This document shows positions 35,277-43,822 of a stretch of DNA of 64,000 nucleotides, one piece after another. The stretch spans positions 28,116-92,115 of the forward strand of contig NZ_QGTQ01000025.1 in assembly GCF_003182255.1 (NCBI RefSeq), given 5' to 3'. Under the pieces are notes generated by a model that saw nothing but the letters and a program-made list of their open reading frames with translations, had not been told where the DNA came from and did not search any database. This DNA comes from Paenibacillus cellulosilyticus (lineage in GTDB: Bacteria > Bacillota > Bacilli > Paenibacillales > Paenibacillaceae). The number at the start of each line of letters is the position of its first letter. Within the stretch, counting starts at the first letter, position 1. The position numbers and the translations under genes were made by a program.

Positions 35277-36059
35277 TTAAATCGTGTAGCTCGGCTCCTC
35301 GGTGTCTGAATGCTCCAGGCTGCGCAGCACATGCGTGCGAATGTCCTGGAACGCCGTTCCGGTGCGCTTGCGCGGGTACGGCAGATCGATCGGGATGATC
35401 GACTTGATTCGGCCGGGCTTGGCATCCATGACAACGACACGGCTCGAGAGGAATACCGCTTCGTCAATATCGTGCGTCACGAGCACCATCGTCGTACGGT
35501 TCTTCTGCCAAATGTCGAGCAGCGCCTCCTGCAGATGGGCACGCGTGAACGCATCCAGTGCGCCAAAAGGTTCGTCGAGCAGCAGCACCTTCGGTTTGCG
35601 CAGCAGCGCTCTTGCGATCGCGACCCGCTGGGACATACCGCCTGAGATTTGACGCGGATAAGCCTTCTCGAAGCCTTCGAGCTTCACGAGCTTAATGAGC
35701 TCATTCACGCGCTCCCGAACGTCGGGCTTGCTGAGCGATAGATCAGCGGCGATGTTGCTCTCCACGTTAAGCCAAGGGAATAGGCGATGCTCTTGAAAAA
35801 TAAAACCTTTCTCCTGCGACGGCCGATCGACCTTGCGGCCTTCGATGCTCACCGTGCCGACATAGTCGGTATCGAGTCCGGCGATGATCTTGAGCAGCGT
35901 GCTTTTGCCGCAGCCGCTCGGACCAATAACCGTTACGAAGTCGCCTTCAGCGGCGTTCAGGTTCATTCGGTCGAGCACATGAGTGGTGCTGGCGCCGTTT
36001 CGAAAGATTTTGCTGACGTTATCGATTTCAAGCAGTGCTTTCGTCGTCGTCGTTGTCAT
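35277..36059 (-). CDS. ssuB: Sulfonate/taurine ABC transporter ATP-binding protein
   Basis: ATPase of about 260 aa. Walker [11 protein letters not shown]-loop [14 protein letters not shown], signature [15 protein letters not shown], Walker [13 protein letters not shown] and switch [12 protein letters not shown] are all intact. FQEHRLFPW is characteristic of the SsuB/TauB group. The ATG at 36059 has AAAGGATG upstream and gives the usual family length; the longer frame to 36173 would add ~38 unsupported residues. First gene of the minus-strand pair, driven by a promoter with a sulfur-type motif in its spacer. Confidence 0.93.
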   Translation of the reverse strand: MTTTTTKALLEIDNVSKIFRNGASTTHVLDRMNLNAAEGDFVTVIGPSGCGKSTLLKIIAGLDTDYVGTVSIEGRKVDRPSQEKGFIFQEHRLFPWLNVESNIAADLSLSKPDVRERVNELIKLVKLEGFEKAYPRQISGGMSQRVAIARALLRKPKVLLLDEPFGALDAFTRAHLQEALLDIWQKNRTTMVLVTHDIDEAVFLSSRVVVMDAKPGRIKSIIPIDLPYPRKRTGTAFQDIRTHVLRSLEHSDTEEPSYTI

Positions 36060-36220
36060 GTTCAACACATCCTTTTGGAAAAGTAATGGCATATAAAAAG
36101 GAGATCCGGGCAGCAGCTCGTTTGACGATGGCAGATGACTGCCCCGCGTAGCTTGCTTGCTCCGAATCTCCATTCGTATGGTCGATTCTAGTGCAAATCG
36201 TGTCGCTTAAATTAATTCCA

Positions 36221-36249
36221 ATCCTATCACTCGGAATTAAACCTGTCAA
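36221..36249 (-). promoter_or_regulatory. Promoter of ssuBC with GGAATTAA motif in spacer
   Basis: On the minus strand: TTGACA (36249-36244), a 17-bp spacer and TAGGAT (36226-36221). The spacer holds the complement of CTCGGAATTAAA (plus strand 36230-36241). With TTAATTCC at 36212-36219 this forms a wide inverted repeat. CymR-type sulfur repressors of Bacillales use GGAATT-containing sites. Confidence 0.65.
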
Positions 36250-36394
36250 TAACATATTATCCGCACCAATAAACGATGATATATTCCCTCGAAGCAGCGA
36301 ATCTACGCAAGATTTCTTCCGGCGCTATAGATGAAGTAATAGTTAAAGAGCGCTACAAACCGAATAAAGTTTCGAATAAACTTTTAAAAACCTA

Positions 36395-36424
36395 TTGACA
36401 AACTCGGAATTAAATTGCTAAGAT
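36395..36424 (+). promoter_or_regulatory. Promoter of the tauD-ssuA transcript with the same spacer motif
   Basis: TTGACA (36395-36400), an 18-bp spacer and TAAGAT (36419-36424). The spacer contains CTCGGAATTAAA (36403-36414), identical to the motif in the divergent promoter. Confidence 0.7.
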
Positions 36425-36499
36425 TTAGCCATCAGAACGACGCAACACCACGACAGCAACTGAAGTTAATCAACTGAATAGATGGAATCGACTGGACCA

Positions 36500-36658
36500 C
36501 CAGAGATTCACGGATATAGCGAAGAGTAGAGTCGGATCGGGCAGCGTGCTCGTCAAGACTCGAATCTCCGAGAGCAGGGCCCGCAGAGATAGATGGTTAT
36601 AGCGGGCCGCACTCAAAGAGTTAGCTCTTAAGCTAGAACTGTGAATCTCTTTTTTCAT
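36500..36658 (+). ncRNA. Structured leader RNA of unknown class, attenuator-like
   Basis: AGAGATTCAC (36503-36512) can pair with GTGAATCTCT (36641-36650), followed directly by a run of T. Its GAGATTC part can instead pair with GAATCTC at about 36562-36568. Inside are GGCCCGC/GCGGGCC, AAGAG-TTAG-CTCTT and GAGTC/GACTC stems. It lies between the promoter and the dioxygenase start. No SAM, T-box or other class I know matches. Confidence 0.5.
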
Positions 36659-36726
36659 CCATAATTCCAACTAAACAGGTGTGCAAACTAATAAAATCTA
36701 AAAACCATGATTAGGAGCTGATTCGC

Positions 36727-37653
36727 ATGACGAACCAAACGATCGATTATCTATCCCGCAGCTACGCGCCACAGCGCAAAAGACACGCAGGCATCTACAA
36801 TCTTCGCCGTCTGCCAGAAGGTGTAGAGGAGCAGCCATACACGCTGTTCACGGTTAAGCCGCTCGGCCCGATCATCGGTGCAGAGATTGAAGGCGTAGAC
36901 CTGAGCCAGCCGGTAGGACCAGAGCTGCAAGCTGAAATCCGCCGCGCTTTCCTCGAATATAAAGTACTGTTCTTCCGCAACCAGGACATTACGAACGAGC
37001 AGCACCTCGCATTCGCGAAGCTGTGGGGCGAGCTGGAGAAGCATCCATTCCTGCCGCAAGGCAACTCGGAAGAAGTAACGCGGTTTGCCAAAGACAAGAA
37101 CGTAACGGGTATGGAAAACATTTGGCATACGGACGTAACGTGGCGCGTGAATCCAGCATTCGGCTCCGTGCTCCGCTTGTCCGAAGTGCCACCATTCGGC
37201 GGCGACACGTTGTGGTCTGACCAGGCTGCAGCATACGACAATCTGCCAGATGAAGTGAAAGAGCGCATCGAAGGACTGACTGCGATCCATGACTTCACCC
37301 CATCGTTTGGCCGTGCACTGACGCCTGAACGTCTGGCTGAGAAGCAAATCGAGTTCCCGGCTGCCGAGCATCCAGTCGTTCGTACGCATCCGGAGACGGG
37401 CCGCAAGACGCTGTTCGTCAACGCTGCATTCACGATCCGCATTGTAGGTCTGGAGCCAGAAGAAAGCGAAGAGCTGCTGCAATACTTGTTCGCGCAATCG
37501 AAAATCCCTGAGTATCAAGTGCGCTTCCACTGGGAGAAAAACTCGATCGCATTCTGGGACAACCGTGCGACGCAGCACTACGCGGTATCCGACTACTTCC
37601 CGAACGTTCGCATCGCAGAGCGCGTGTCGATCGTCGGAGACATTCCTTATTAA
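36727..37653 (+). CDS. TauD/TfdA-family alpha-ketoglutarate-dependent dioxygenase
   Basis: Fe(II)/2-oxoglutarate oxygenase of 308 aa, probably releasing sulfite from an alkanesulfonate or taurine. Iron ligands: His and Asp in IWHTDVTW and the distal His in [12 protein letters not shown]. The 2-oxoglutarate-binding Arg is expected in the following VRIAERVSIVG. It is first in the plus-strand unit with ssuA and a second dioxygenase, next to divergent ssuBC. AGGAG lies about 10 nt before the ATG. Preceded by a structured ~300-nt leader. The exact substrate (taurine, alkanesulfonate, sulfate ester) is not readable. Confidence 0.92.
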   Translation: MTNQTIDYLSRSYAPQRKRHAGIYNLRRLPEGVEEQPYTLFTVKPLGPIIGAEIEGVDLSQPVGPELQAEIRRAFLEYKVLFFRNQDITNEQHLAFAKLWGELEKHPFLPQGNSEEVTRFAKDKNVTGMENIWHTDVTWRVNPAFGSVLRLSEVPPFGGDTLWSDQAAAYDNLPDEVKERIEGLTAIHDFTPSFGRALTPERLAEKQIEFPAAEHPVVRTHPETGRKTLFVNAAFTIRIVGLEPEESEELLQYLFAQSKIPEYQVRFHWEKNSIAFWDNRATQHYAVSDYFPNVRIAERVSIVGDIPY

Positions 37654-37730
37654 GATTCGATTGTTAAATAGAGAAGAAATATCGGCCTAATTACTATTCA
37701 AATAGAGAGTAGATCGAGGGGGAAACCAAC

Positions 37731-38786
37731 ATGGTGAAGTGGACAAGAGCAGGTTTGGTTATGGCATTGGCAGTTATATTGACGTTCGTGGTAGCCGCAT
37801 GCGGCGATAAGAAGGCGGATTCCAAGGACCAGGCGTCTGGGGCGTCGTCCCAGACGACGGAAGGTGCTGCGGCATCAGACGCATCATCCAAGCCTAGCGG
37901 CGAGAAGGTCAAGGTGAATATTGCGATCAACGGTGGTCTCAGCCCGCTTATTATCGCGCAAGCGAAGGGCTTCTATGAGGAGGCGTTCAGCAAGCTGAAT
38001 GCAGAGATTTCGTGGAGCAAATTCCCAAGCGGTCCGCCGCTGCTGGAATCGCTTGTAGCCGGACGCGTCGATCTATCGTTCCTCGGGGACGGTGCGACGA
38101 TCGCGGGTATCTCGAACAAGCTGCCGTTTGAAGTCATTGGCCTGAACTCCGAGGGCAAATCCGGAGCGCGCCTGCTCGTTCCGCCAACCTCCTCGATTCA
38201 AAAGCTGGAGGATGTGAAGGGCAAGACGATTGGTCTTCCGAAGGGTACGGTAGCCAACGTTTATCTCATTAAAGTGCTGGCTGCAGCGGGCCTGTCGATC
38301 TCGGACGTCAACATTATCAACCTGCAGATGGAAGACGCGCAGGCTGCATTCGAGAGCGGCAAGCTGGACGGCTGGGTCGCATGGGATCCTTATATTACGC
38401 AAAATGTGAATACCGGCAAAGCGCGCGTCATTGAGACGGATACGGAGGTTCTGTCTCCTACGTCCCTCATTGCGCACACGAAGTTTGCAGAGGAGCATCC
38501 GGAGCTTGTCGTCGAGTTTCTGAAGGTGTACAAACAGACGGTCGACTATGAGCTTGCGCATGAAGATGAAGCGGCGCAAATCTTCTCCGAACAGACGAAG
38601 CTGCCGGTTGATACGGTGAAGCAAGTTCTCGCGAATTCTTCGCCGATCCTGTCTACGTATACACAAGCTGCGCTTGATGCGCAGCAGGCATCGAGCGATA
38701 TTTTGTACGAGAACAAGTTCATCAAAAACCAAATTACGTTCAAAGACGCTGTGAACGACACGTTCGTCACGGAAGCTTTGAAATAA
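37731..38786 (+). CDS. ssuA: Sulfonate ABC transporter substrate-binding lipoprotein
   Basis: Extracellular binding lipoprotein of 351 aa. The signal sequence ends in a lipobox (FVVAACGDKK), so Cys at about residue 24 is lipidated. A Ser/Ala/Asp-rich linker precedes the SsuA/TauA-like domain (VNIAINGGLSPLIIAQAKGF, then GRVDLSFLGDGATIAG and LDGWVAWDPYI). It delivers the sulfonate to SsuBC, encoded divergently. GAGGGGG lies upstream of the ATG. A strong terminator follows. Confidence 0.92.
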   Translation: MVKWTRAGLVMALAVILTFVVAACGDKKADSKDQASGASSQTTEGAAASDASSKPSGEKVKVNIAINGGLSPLIIAQAKGFYEEAFSKLNAEISWSKFPSGPPLLESLVAGRVDLSFLGDGATIAGISNKLPFEVIGLNSEGKSGARLLVPPTSSIQKLEDVKGKTIGLPKGTVANVYLIKVLAAAGLSISDVNIINLQMEDAQAAFESGKLDGWVAWDPYITQNVNTGKARVIETDTEVLSPTSLIAHTKFAEEHPELVVEFLKVYKQTVDYELAHEDEAAQIFSEQTKLPVDTVKQVLANSSPILSTYTQAALDAQQASSDILYENKFIKNQITFKDAVNDTFVTEALK

Positions 38787-38854
38787 ATCGACTTCCAGAA
38801 TCCGCACCATGGCTGATCAGTAAAGATGCTGAGCATAGCTTCGATGCGGTCCCG

Positions 38855-38906
38855 ACTGCAAAGGAGCTAGCGCACAGCCATCGCGCCAGCTCCTTTGCAG
38901 TTTTTG
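38855..38906 (+). terminator. Terminator after ssuA
   Basis: ACTGCAAAGGAGCT-GCGC pairs with GCGC-AGCTCCTTTGCAGT around a short loop, then TTTT. Confidence 0.92.
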
Positions 38907-38932
38907 CATAGGGCGCGGGGCAACAAAACCAA

Positions 38933-39041
38933 AGCGATGCTTCCGAAGCAAGCTTGTGCTGCATATCCGTCCACAGAGGCGGACGGGAGATATCGCAAAG
39001 CTTTTAGCGATGCTTCCGAGCAAGCTCAGGCTGCACATCCG
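38933..39041 (+). repeat. Direct repeat in the leader of the second dioxygenase gene
   Basis: About 36 bp starting AGCGATGCTTCCGA and ending ATCCG occurs at 38933-38969 and again at 39006-39041 (about 73 bp apart, roughly 85-90% identical). Its function is unknown. Confidence 0.7.
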
Positions 39042-39078
39042 GGAGCTGTCGCAAAAAACTTTATTTGGAGGGATTCCC

Positions 39079-39999
39079 ATGAGCGAAGTTCAAAACAATC
39101 AGCAAGTCCTGTTGGAAGTCGTGCCTGTTGCAGGCCGTATTGGTGCAGAGGTTAGAGGAATCCGATTGTCTGGTGATTTGGATCAAGAGGAAGTAAACGC
39201 AATCCAGCAAGCGCTGCTGCAGCACAAAGTGTTGTTCTTCCGCGGCCAGCAGCATTTGGACGATGAGGAGCAGGAACGCTTCGCGAAGCTGCTCGGCGAG
39301 CTGTATGCTCATCCAACGGTACCGGTGAAGGAAGGTACGAGCTCGATTCTTGAGCTGAATTCGGAGCATGGCGGTCGTGCAAACTCGTGGCATACGGATG
39401 TAACGTTCGTAGACGCTTACCCGAAAGCATCGATTTTGCGTGGCGTTGTGATTCCGGCAGCAGGCGGTGACACGGTATGGGCGAACACGGCTGCCGCATA
39501 CGAGGATCTGCCGCAGGAGCTGAAGGATCTCGCAGACAATCTGCGTGCGATTCACTCCAACGCCTACGACTATGCAACAGCTGTGCGCAAGGAGATTTCC
39601 GACGAGCAGTTGGCGAAGCATCGCGCCGTATTCGCTTCGACGGTATACGAAACGGAGCATCCAGTCGTTCGCGTCCATCCGGAGACGGGCGAGCGCCATT
39701 TGCTGCTCGGTCACTTCGTAAGACGTTTCTCCGGCTTCCGTTCGCAGGATTCCGAGCGTCTGTTCAACATTTTGCAAGAGCATGTAACGCGTCTGGAAAA
39801 TACGGTTCGCTGGCGCTGGAGCGAAGGTGACGTTGCAGTGTGGGATAACCGAGCGACGCAGCACTATGCGGTGAACGATTACGGTCACCAACACCGTGTC
39901 GTACGCCGTGTAACGCTCGCTGGCGATGTGCCGGTAGGTGTGGATGGCCGTCCAAGCCGCGTCATTAAGCCGGCAGCTGAAGAGCAGCAAGCGCAGTAA
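39079..39999 (+). CDS. Second TauD/TfdA-family dioxygenase
   Basis: Fe(II)/2-oxoglutarate dioxygenase of about 306 aa. Iron ligands in [12 protein letters not shown] and in [13 protein letters not shown]; the Arg region [10 protein letters not shown] follows. It shares the ADLAE-like central block ([19 protein letters not shown]) with the first dioxygenase but differs enough to suggest a different sulfonate substrate. The ATG at 39079 has TTGGAGGGA upstream; the longer frame from 38956 runs through the direct repeats and is rejected. A terminator lies between it and ssuA, so it may have its own promoter. Confidence 0.92.
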   Translation: MSEVQNNQQVLLEVVPVAGRIGAEVRGIRLSGDLDQEEVNAIQQALLQHKVLFFRGQQHLDDEEQERFAKLLGELYAHPTVPVKEGTSSILELNSEHGGRANSWHTDVTFVDAYPKASILRGVVIPAAGGDTVWANTAAAYEDLPQELKDLADNLRAIHSNAYDYATAVRKEISDEQLAKHRAVFASTVYETEHPVVRVHPETGERHLLLGHFVRRFSGFRSQDSERLFNILQEHVTRLENTVRWRWSEGDVAVWDNRATQHYAVNDYGHQHRVVRRVTLAGDVPVGVDGRPSRVIKPAAEEQQAQ

Positions 40000-40025
40000 T
40001 CATCGCATACATCATAGAAATGGAC

Positions 40026-40052
40026 AACGGCACCCCCTGAGGGGTGCCGTTT
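40026..40052 (+). terminator. Terminator after the second dioxygenase
   Basis: ACGGCACCCC-CTGA-GGGGTGCCGT followed by a T-rich tail. Confidence 0.93.
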
Positions 40053-40059
40053 ATTTGTG

Positions 40060-40441
40060 CTGCTATATTTAACCGGTGCGCTGACGATGCGCGTTGATTC
40101 CCCGGTTCGTTAGTTACAATCATGTGGTCTTGCCCAGTTCCGCTATGCCTCAGCAAAGCTTAACTAAAACAACGAAAGCCCTACCTCTCTTTCGTCCTTG
40201 CGGCTCCGAAGACCGCGCCAGTGTGAATCAGCGAATGGTGTTATGGCGAGTGAACAACCAACCTTCGCCAGAGCGGCGGATACGGGCAGAACGAGAAGCT
40301 ATTTGCCAGGAAAAATATCTTCTAAGAGGAATCCTGCGGGGTTAAATATAGACATTCAAATACTAATATAACAGACTAGCAGACAATGTGCAACATGTAG
40401 TCACAAATTTTCTAGTCATTTACATCCGTGATGACAACGAG
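40060..40441. other. Gene-free stretch between convergent units
   Basis: No coding region or known RNA is seen. A weak minus-strand terminator-like hairpin lies at about 40165-40195 (ACGAAAG pairing with CTTTCGT, then TGTTTT on the minus strand), about 250 nt after the M23 gene stop. Confidence 0.5.
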
Positions 40442-41284
40442 TTATCCAAGCTCCCACCATTTCAGATTGAGGAACGGATCGATCGCCGTATAAGGGCTGC
40501 GCGTGTAGATGCCGAAGTGCAGATGCGGATCGAACATGCCGCTCGTTCCTTCCGGTCCGTAGCCTGTACTGCCGACGTAGCCGATGAGCTGTCCTGCCGT
40601 GACGACGCTGCCTTTTACGATGCCGGGCGCGTACCTAGACATATGCGCGTAATAAAATTCCGTGCTGTCGTCGACGCGGATCGTCAGCCGCCAGCCGCCG
40701 AGTTCAAGCCAACCGGCTTGGACGACGGTGCCGCTCATCGCACTATAAATTGGCGTACCTTCGGGCGCCATAATATCAACGCCTTCATGCGACCGAACGG
40801 TGGAACCGTCGGTTGCATAAGTGCGCGTATCCGCGAACGTGTTGCTGAATGGAGAATAAGTACCCTTTTTCAAAGGAAAAACGCCATTCAGATGGGCTGC
40901 GGGCTTCTTCGGCACGTTGATGGTCAGTCCCGGCCAGATGTTATTCGGATTCGCCAACTGCGTATTGGCAGCAAGCAGCTTGCTCAGCGGTACGCCGAGC
41001 CGGTTCGCAATGATCCACATCGTGTCGCCAGCCTTTACGCTATATGTGGTCTGGTAGGACGGAGACGGCACCTGAAGCTGCTGCCCATCAAGGAGCATGT
41101 CGGACTTCAAGCCATTCGTTGCTTTGAGCGCAGCGATCGTCGTATTGAACCGTGTGGCGATCGACCAGAGGGAGTCGTTCGGTTGAACCGTGTATGCAGC
41201 GGCGAAGACGGATGCAGGAGCGGACAAAGTGCCGAGCAATGCGGCGCCAAGGAGGAGGGTGGACATAGTTGTACGTAAACGCAT
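40442..41284 (-). CDS. Secreted LysM-M23 peptidoglycan endopeptidase
   Basis: Wall hydrolase of 280 aa. A signal peptide ends about residue 29 (APASVFA/AA). Two LysM domains follow (YTVQPNDSLWSIATRFNTTI and YSVKAGDTMWIIANRLGVPL), binding peptidoglycan. The C-terminal M23 metallopeptidase has the zinc ligands in RSHEGVDIMAPEGTP and DPHLHFGIY. It probably cuts peptide cross-links during growth or sporulation. AAGAGGTG lies close before the ATG. Confidence 0.95.
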   Translation of the reverse strand: MRLRTTMSTLLLGAALLGTLSAPASVFAAAYTVQPNDSLWSIATRFNTTIAALKATNGLKSDMLLDGQQLQVPSPSYQTTYSVKAGDTMWIIANRLGVPLSKLLAANTQLANPNNIWPGLTINVPKKPAAHLNGVFPLKKGTYSPFSNTFADTRTYATDGSTVRSHEGVDIMAPEGTPIYSAMSGTVVQAGWLELGGWRLTIRVDDSTEFYYAHMSRYAPGIVKGSVVTAGQLIGYVGSTGYGPEGTSGMFDPHLHFGIYTRSPYTAIDPFLNLKWWELG

Positions 41285-41450
41285 GATGCACCTCTTTTAT
41301 ATGTATAGTGTAAGCCCTTACAACTATTAAACCAGCCAGCCGCCGCAGCTGTGAACCAGTAAATGATGGTAATGTTGTTTTGACTTTGCGAAGCAGAATG
41401 GCCGATAATGGGACCATTACGTATTACGTGTTCAAGGGGAGATTCCGGAG

Positions 41451-43625
41451 ATGAAATCGCTCGTATTAGCGGAAAAGCCAAGCGTAGCGCGCGAGATTGC
41501 GCGTGTGCTCGGCTGTACGAATAAAAATAAAAGCTACATTGAAGGCCCATCATATGTCGTCACCTGGGCGCTCGGTCATCTTGTTGGACTTGCCGAGCCG
41601 GAGGACTACGATCCGAAATATAAGACGTGGAATCTGGATGATCTGCCGATCATGCCGGATCGCATGAACCTCAAGCCGCTGCGGGAGACGTCGGGGCAGT
41701 TCAAAGCCGTGCTAGGGCTGTGCAAACGCGCTGACATTGGCGAGCTGATTATCGCAACCGATGCGGGACGCGAAGGTGAACTGGTTGCACGCTGGATTAT
41801 GGAGCTTGCTCGTTGGAACAAGCCGTTCAAGCGGCTGTGGATCTCGTCGCAGACGGACAAGGCCATTAAGGATGGCTTCGCATCGCTGAAGCCAGGACGC
41901 GACTATGATCGGCTGTATGCGTCGGCGGTCTGTCGTGCGGAAGCAGACTGGCTGATCGGCCTGAACGTGACGCGTGCGCTGACAAGCAAGTACAATGCGC
42001 AGCTGTCGGCGGGACGGGTGCAGACGCCGACGCTTGCGATGCTGATGGATCGGGAGCGTGAGATTAACGGCTTCCAGCCGAAGCCGTATTGGACAGTGTC
42101 GGCAGAGTTCGGCGGCTTCCAAGCGGCATGGCGCAGCGAGGAAGGGCATGACGGTCGGCTCTGGACGCGGGAAGAGGCGGAGAAGGTGATCGCACGGACG
42201 AACGGCAAACCTGCGGTTGTCGATCGGTTGAAGACGGCGGAGCGCAGCGAGCCGCATCCACTTGCCTATGACCTGACCGAGCTGCAGCGGGATGCGAATA
42301 AGCGTCTTGGCTTCTCTGCGAAGCAGACGTCGAACGTGCTGCAGCGGTTGTATGAGCAGCACAAGCTCGTGACGTATCCGCGAACGGACTCGCGTTATCT
42401 CTCTTCAGATATGGTTCCAACACTTAAGGGGAGAATGGAAAGCATTGCGGTAGGACCTTATGCGACTGCAGCGCGTAAGCTGTTGCGTACCCAGCTTCCA
42501 GTCACGAAGCGCATTGTCGATGACAGCAAGGTTAGTGACCACCACGCGATTATTCCGACGGAGCAGTATGTGAACCTGTCGGCGCTTAGCCCAGAGGAGC
42601 GCAAGCTGTACGATTTGATCGTTCGACGTTTCCTGGCGCTGTTCGGTCCGCCATGCCGGTATGATGAGACGAGCGTTATTGTGCGTGTAGGTGAAGACCG
42701 TTTCTATGCGAGAGGCAATGTATTGAAGGATGCGGGCTGGAAAGAAGCCTATGGCAGTGTATCCGCGGCTGATCTAGACGGTGAAGACGATGGTAGCGGC
42801 GACGGAGACGACAACCGTGAAGGTGCTGGACGCAGTGGCGGCGGACAACTGCTGCCGCCGCTTACGGCGAACCAGTCGCTGCCGTTCAAGCAGAGCCGGC
42901 TTCGCGAAGGCCAGACACAGCCGCCAGCGCGTTATAACGAGGCAGGATTGCTGTCCAAGATGGAGAAGTATGGACTCGGCACGCCGGCAACGCGCGCAGA
43001 CATTATTGAGAAGCTGCTTTCTTCGCAGACGATCGATCGTCAAGGCAGCCGTCTTGTGCCAACGGGCAAAGGCAAGCAGCTGATCGAGCTGGCGTCCAAG
43101 GAGCTGCGCAGCCCCGAGCTGACGGCAGAGTGGGAGCGCGAGCTGGAACGCATCGCCAAGGGACAGGGCAATGCGAAGCAGTTCATGGCGGGTATTCGCC
43201 AGAAGGCTGCGGCATGGGTACAGGAAGTGAAGCTGGAGACGAAGGAGTACAAGCCTCATAATCTGTCACACTCACGTTGTCCAGATTGCGGCAAGCCGAT
43301 GATCGAAGTGAACGGCAAGCGAGGCAAGACGCTTGTCTGCCAGGATCGGGAATGTGGATTCCGCCGTGCAGCCGAGCCTGCGCTGTCCAACAAGCGCTGC
43401 CCACAGTGCCGCAAGAAGATGGAGATCCATACGGGCAAAGCAGGCAAATACGCACAGTGCCGCCGTTGTAACGTGATCGAGATGCTGGAGGACAAGGCAG
43501 GAGGCGGCCGCGTCAACAAGCATCAGCAGAAGCGGCTGGTGGAGCAGTTCAGCGATAAAGTATCGCTCTCGGGCGGCTTGGCTGATGCGCTGAAGGCAGC
43601 GCTTGAAGGACAAAACAAGGACTAA
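41451..43625 (+). CDS. topB: DNA topoisomerase III
   Basis: Type IA topoisomerase of 724 aa. The TOPRIM domain is seen at the N-terminus (LVLAEKPSVAREIA with DAGREGELVARWI). The active-site Tyr is in LVTYPRTDSRYLSSDM and the DNA-gate region in RVQTPTLAMLMDREREI. The C-terminus carries two Cys4 zinc motifs (CPDCGKPM...CQDRECGF and CPQCRKKM...CRRCNV). A Gly/Asp/Ser-rich insert at about residues 443-462 looks unstructured. It relaxes or decatenates DNA during replication and repair. Confidence 0.96.
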   Translation: MKSLVLAEKPSVAREIARVLGCTNKNKSYIEGPSYVVTWALGHLVGLAEPEDYDPKYKTWNLDDLPIMPDRMNLKPLRETSGQFKAVLGLCKRADIGELIIATDAGREGELVARWIMELARWNKPFKRLWISSQTDKAIKDGFASLKPGRDYDRLYASAVCRAEADWLIGLNVTRALTSKYNAQLSAGRVQTPTLAMLMDREREINGFQPKPYWTVSAEFGGFQAAWRSEEGHDGRLWTREEAEKVIARTNGKPAVVDRLKTAERSEPHPLAYDLTELQRDANKRLGFSAKQTSNVLQRLYEQHKLVTYPRTDSRYLSSDMVPTLKGRMESIAVGPYATAARKLLRTQLPVTKRIVDDSKVSDHHAIIPTEQYVNLSALSPEERKLYDLIVRRFLALFGPPCRYDETSVIVRVGEDRFYARGNVLKDAGWKEAYGSVSAADLDGEDDGSGDGDDNREGAGRSGGGQLLPPLTANQSLPFKQSRLREGQTQPPARYNEAGLLSKMEKYGLGTPATRADIIEKLLSSQTIDRQGSRLVPTGKGKQLIELASKELRSPELTAEWERELERIAKGQGNAKQFMAGIRQKAAAWVQEVKLETKEYKPHNLSHSRCPDCGKPMIEVNGKRGKTLVCQDRECGFRRAAEPALSNKRCPQCRKKMEIHTGKAGKYAQCRRCNVIEMLEDKAGGGRVNKHQQKRLVEQFSDKVSLSGGLADALKAALEGQNKD

Positions 43626-43822
43626 CTGGCAAAGGTGAAGGCGATGGCTAAGTGAAGGCTAAGTGAAGCTTCCTACTAACACGCTCGCTGCTTCTTATGG
43701 GCACTCCCCTTCCATATCGAATGAAGGAACCCAAAAGGGAGTACCTTACTGTTGAGGTGTTGAGCCAGCAATTCCGGTAATTCATACAGCACGACATAAC
43801 GACAAGTGAAGGACGATGGGCG

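Noticed and set aside
36500..36658. T-box or SAM riboswitch
   Set aside because: Neither the GGTGGNACCGCG T-box nor the SAM-I core is present; it is listed as an unclassified leader instead.
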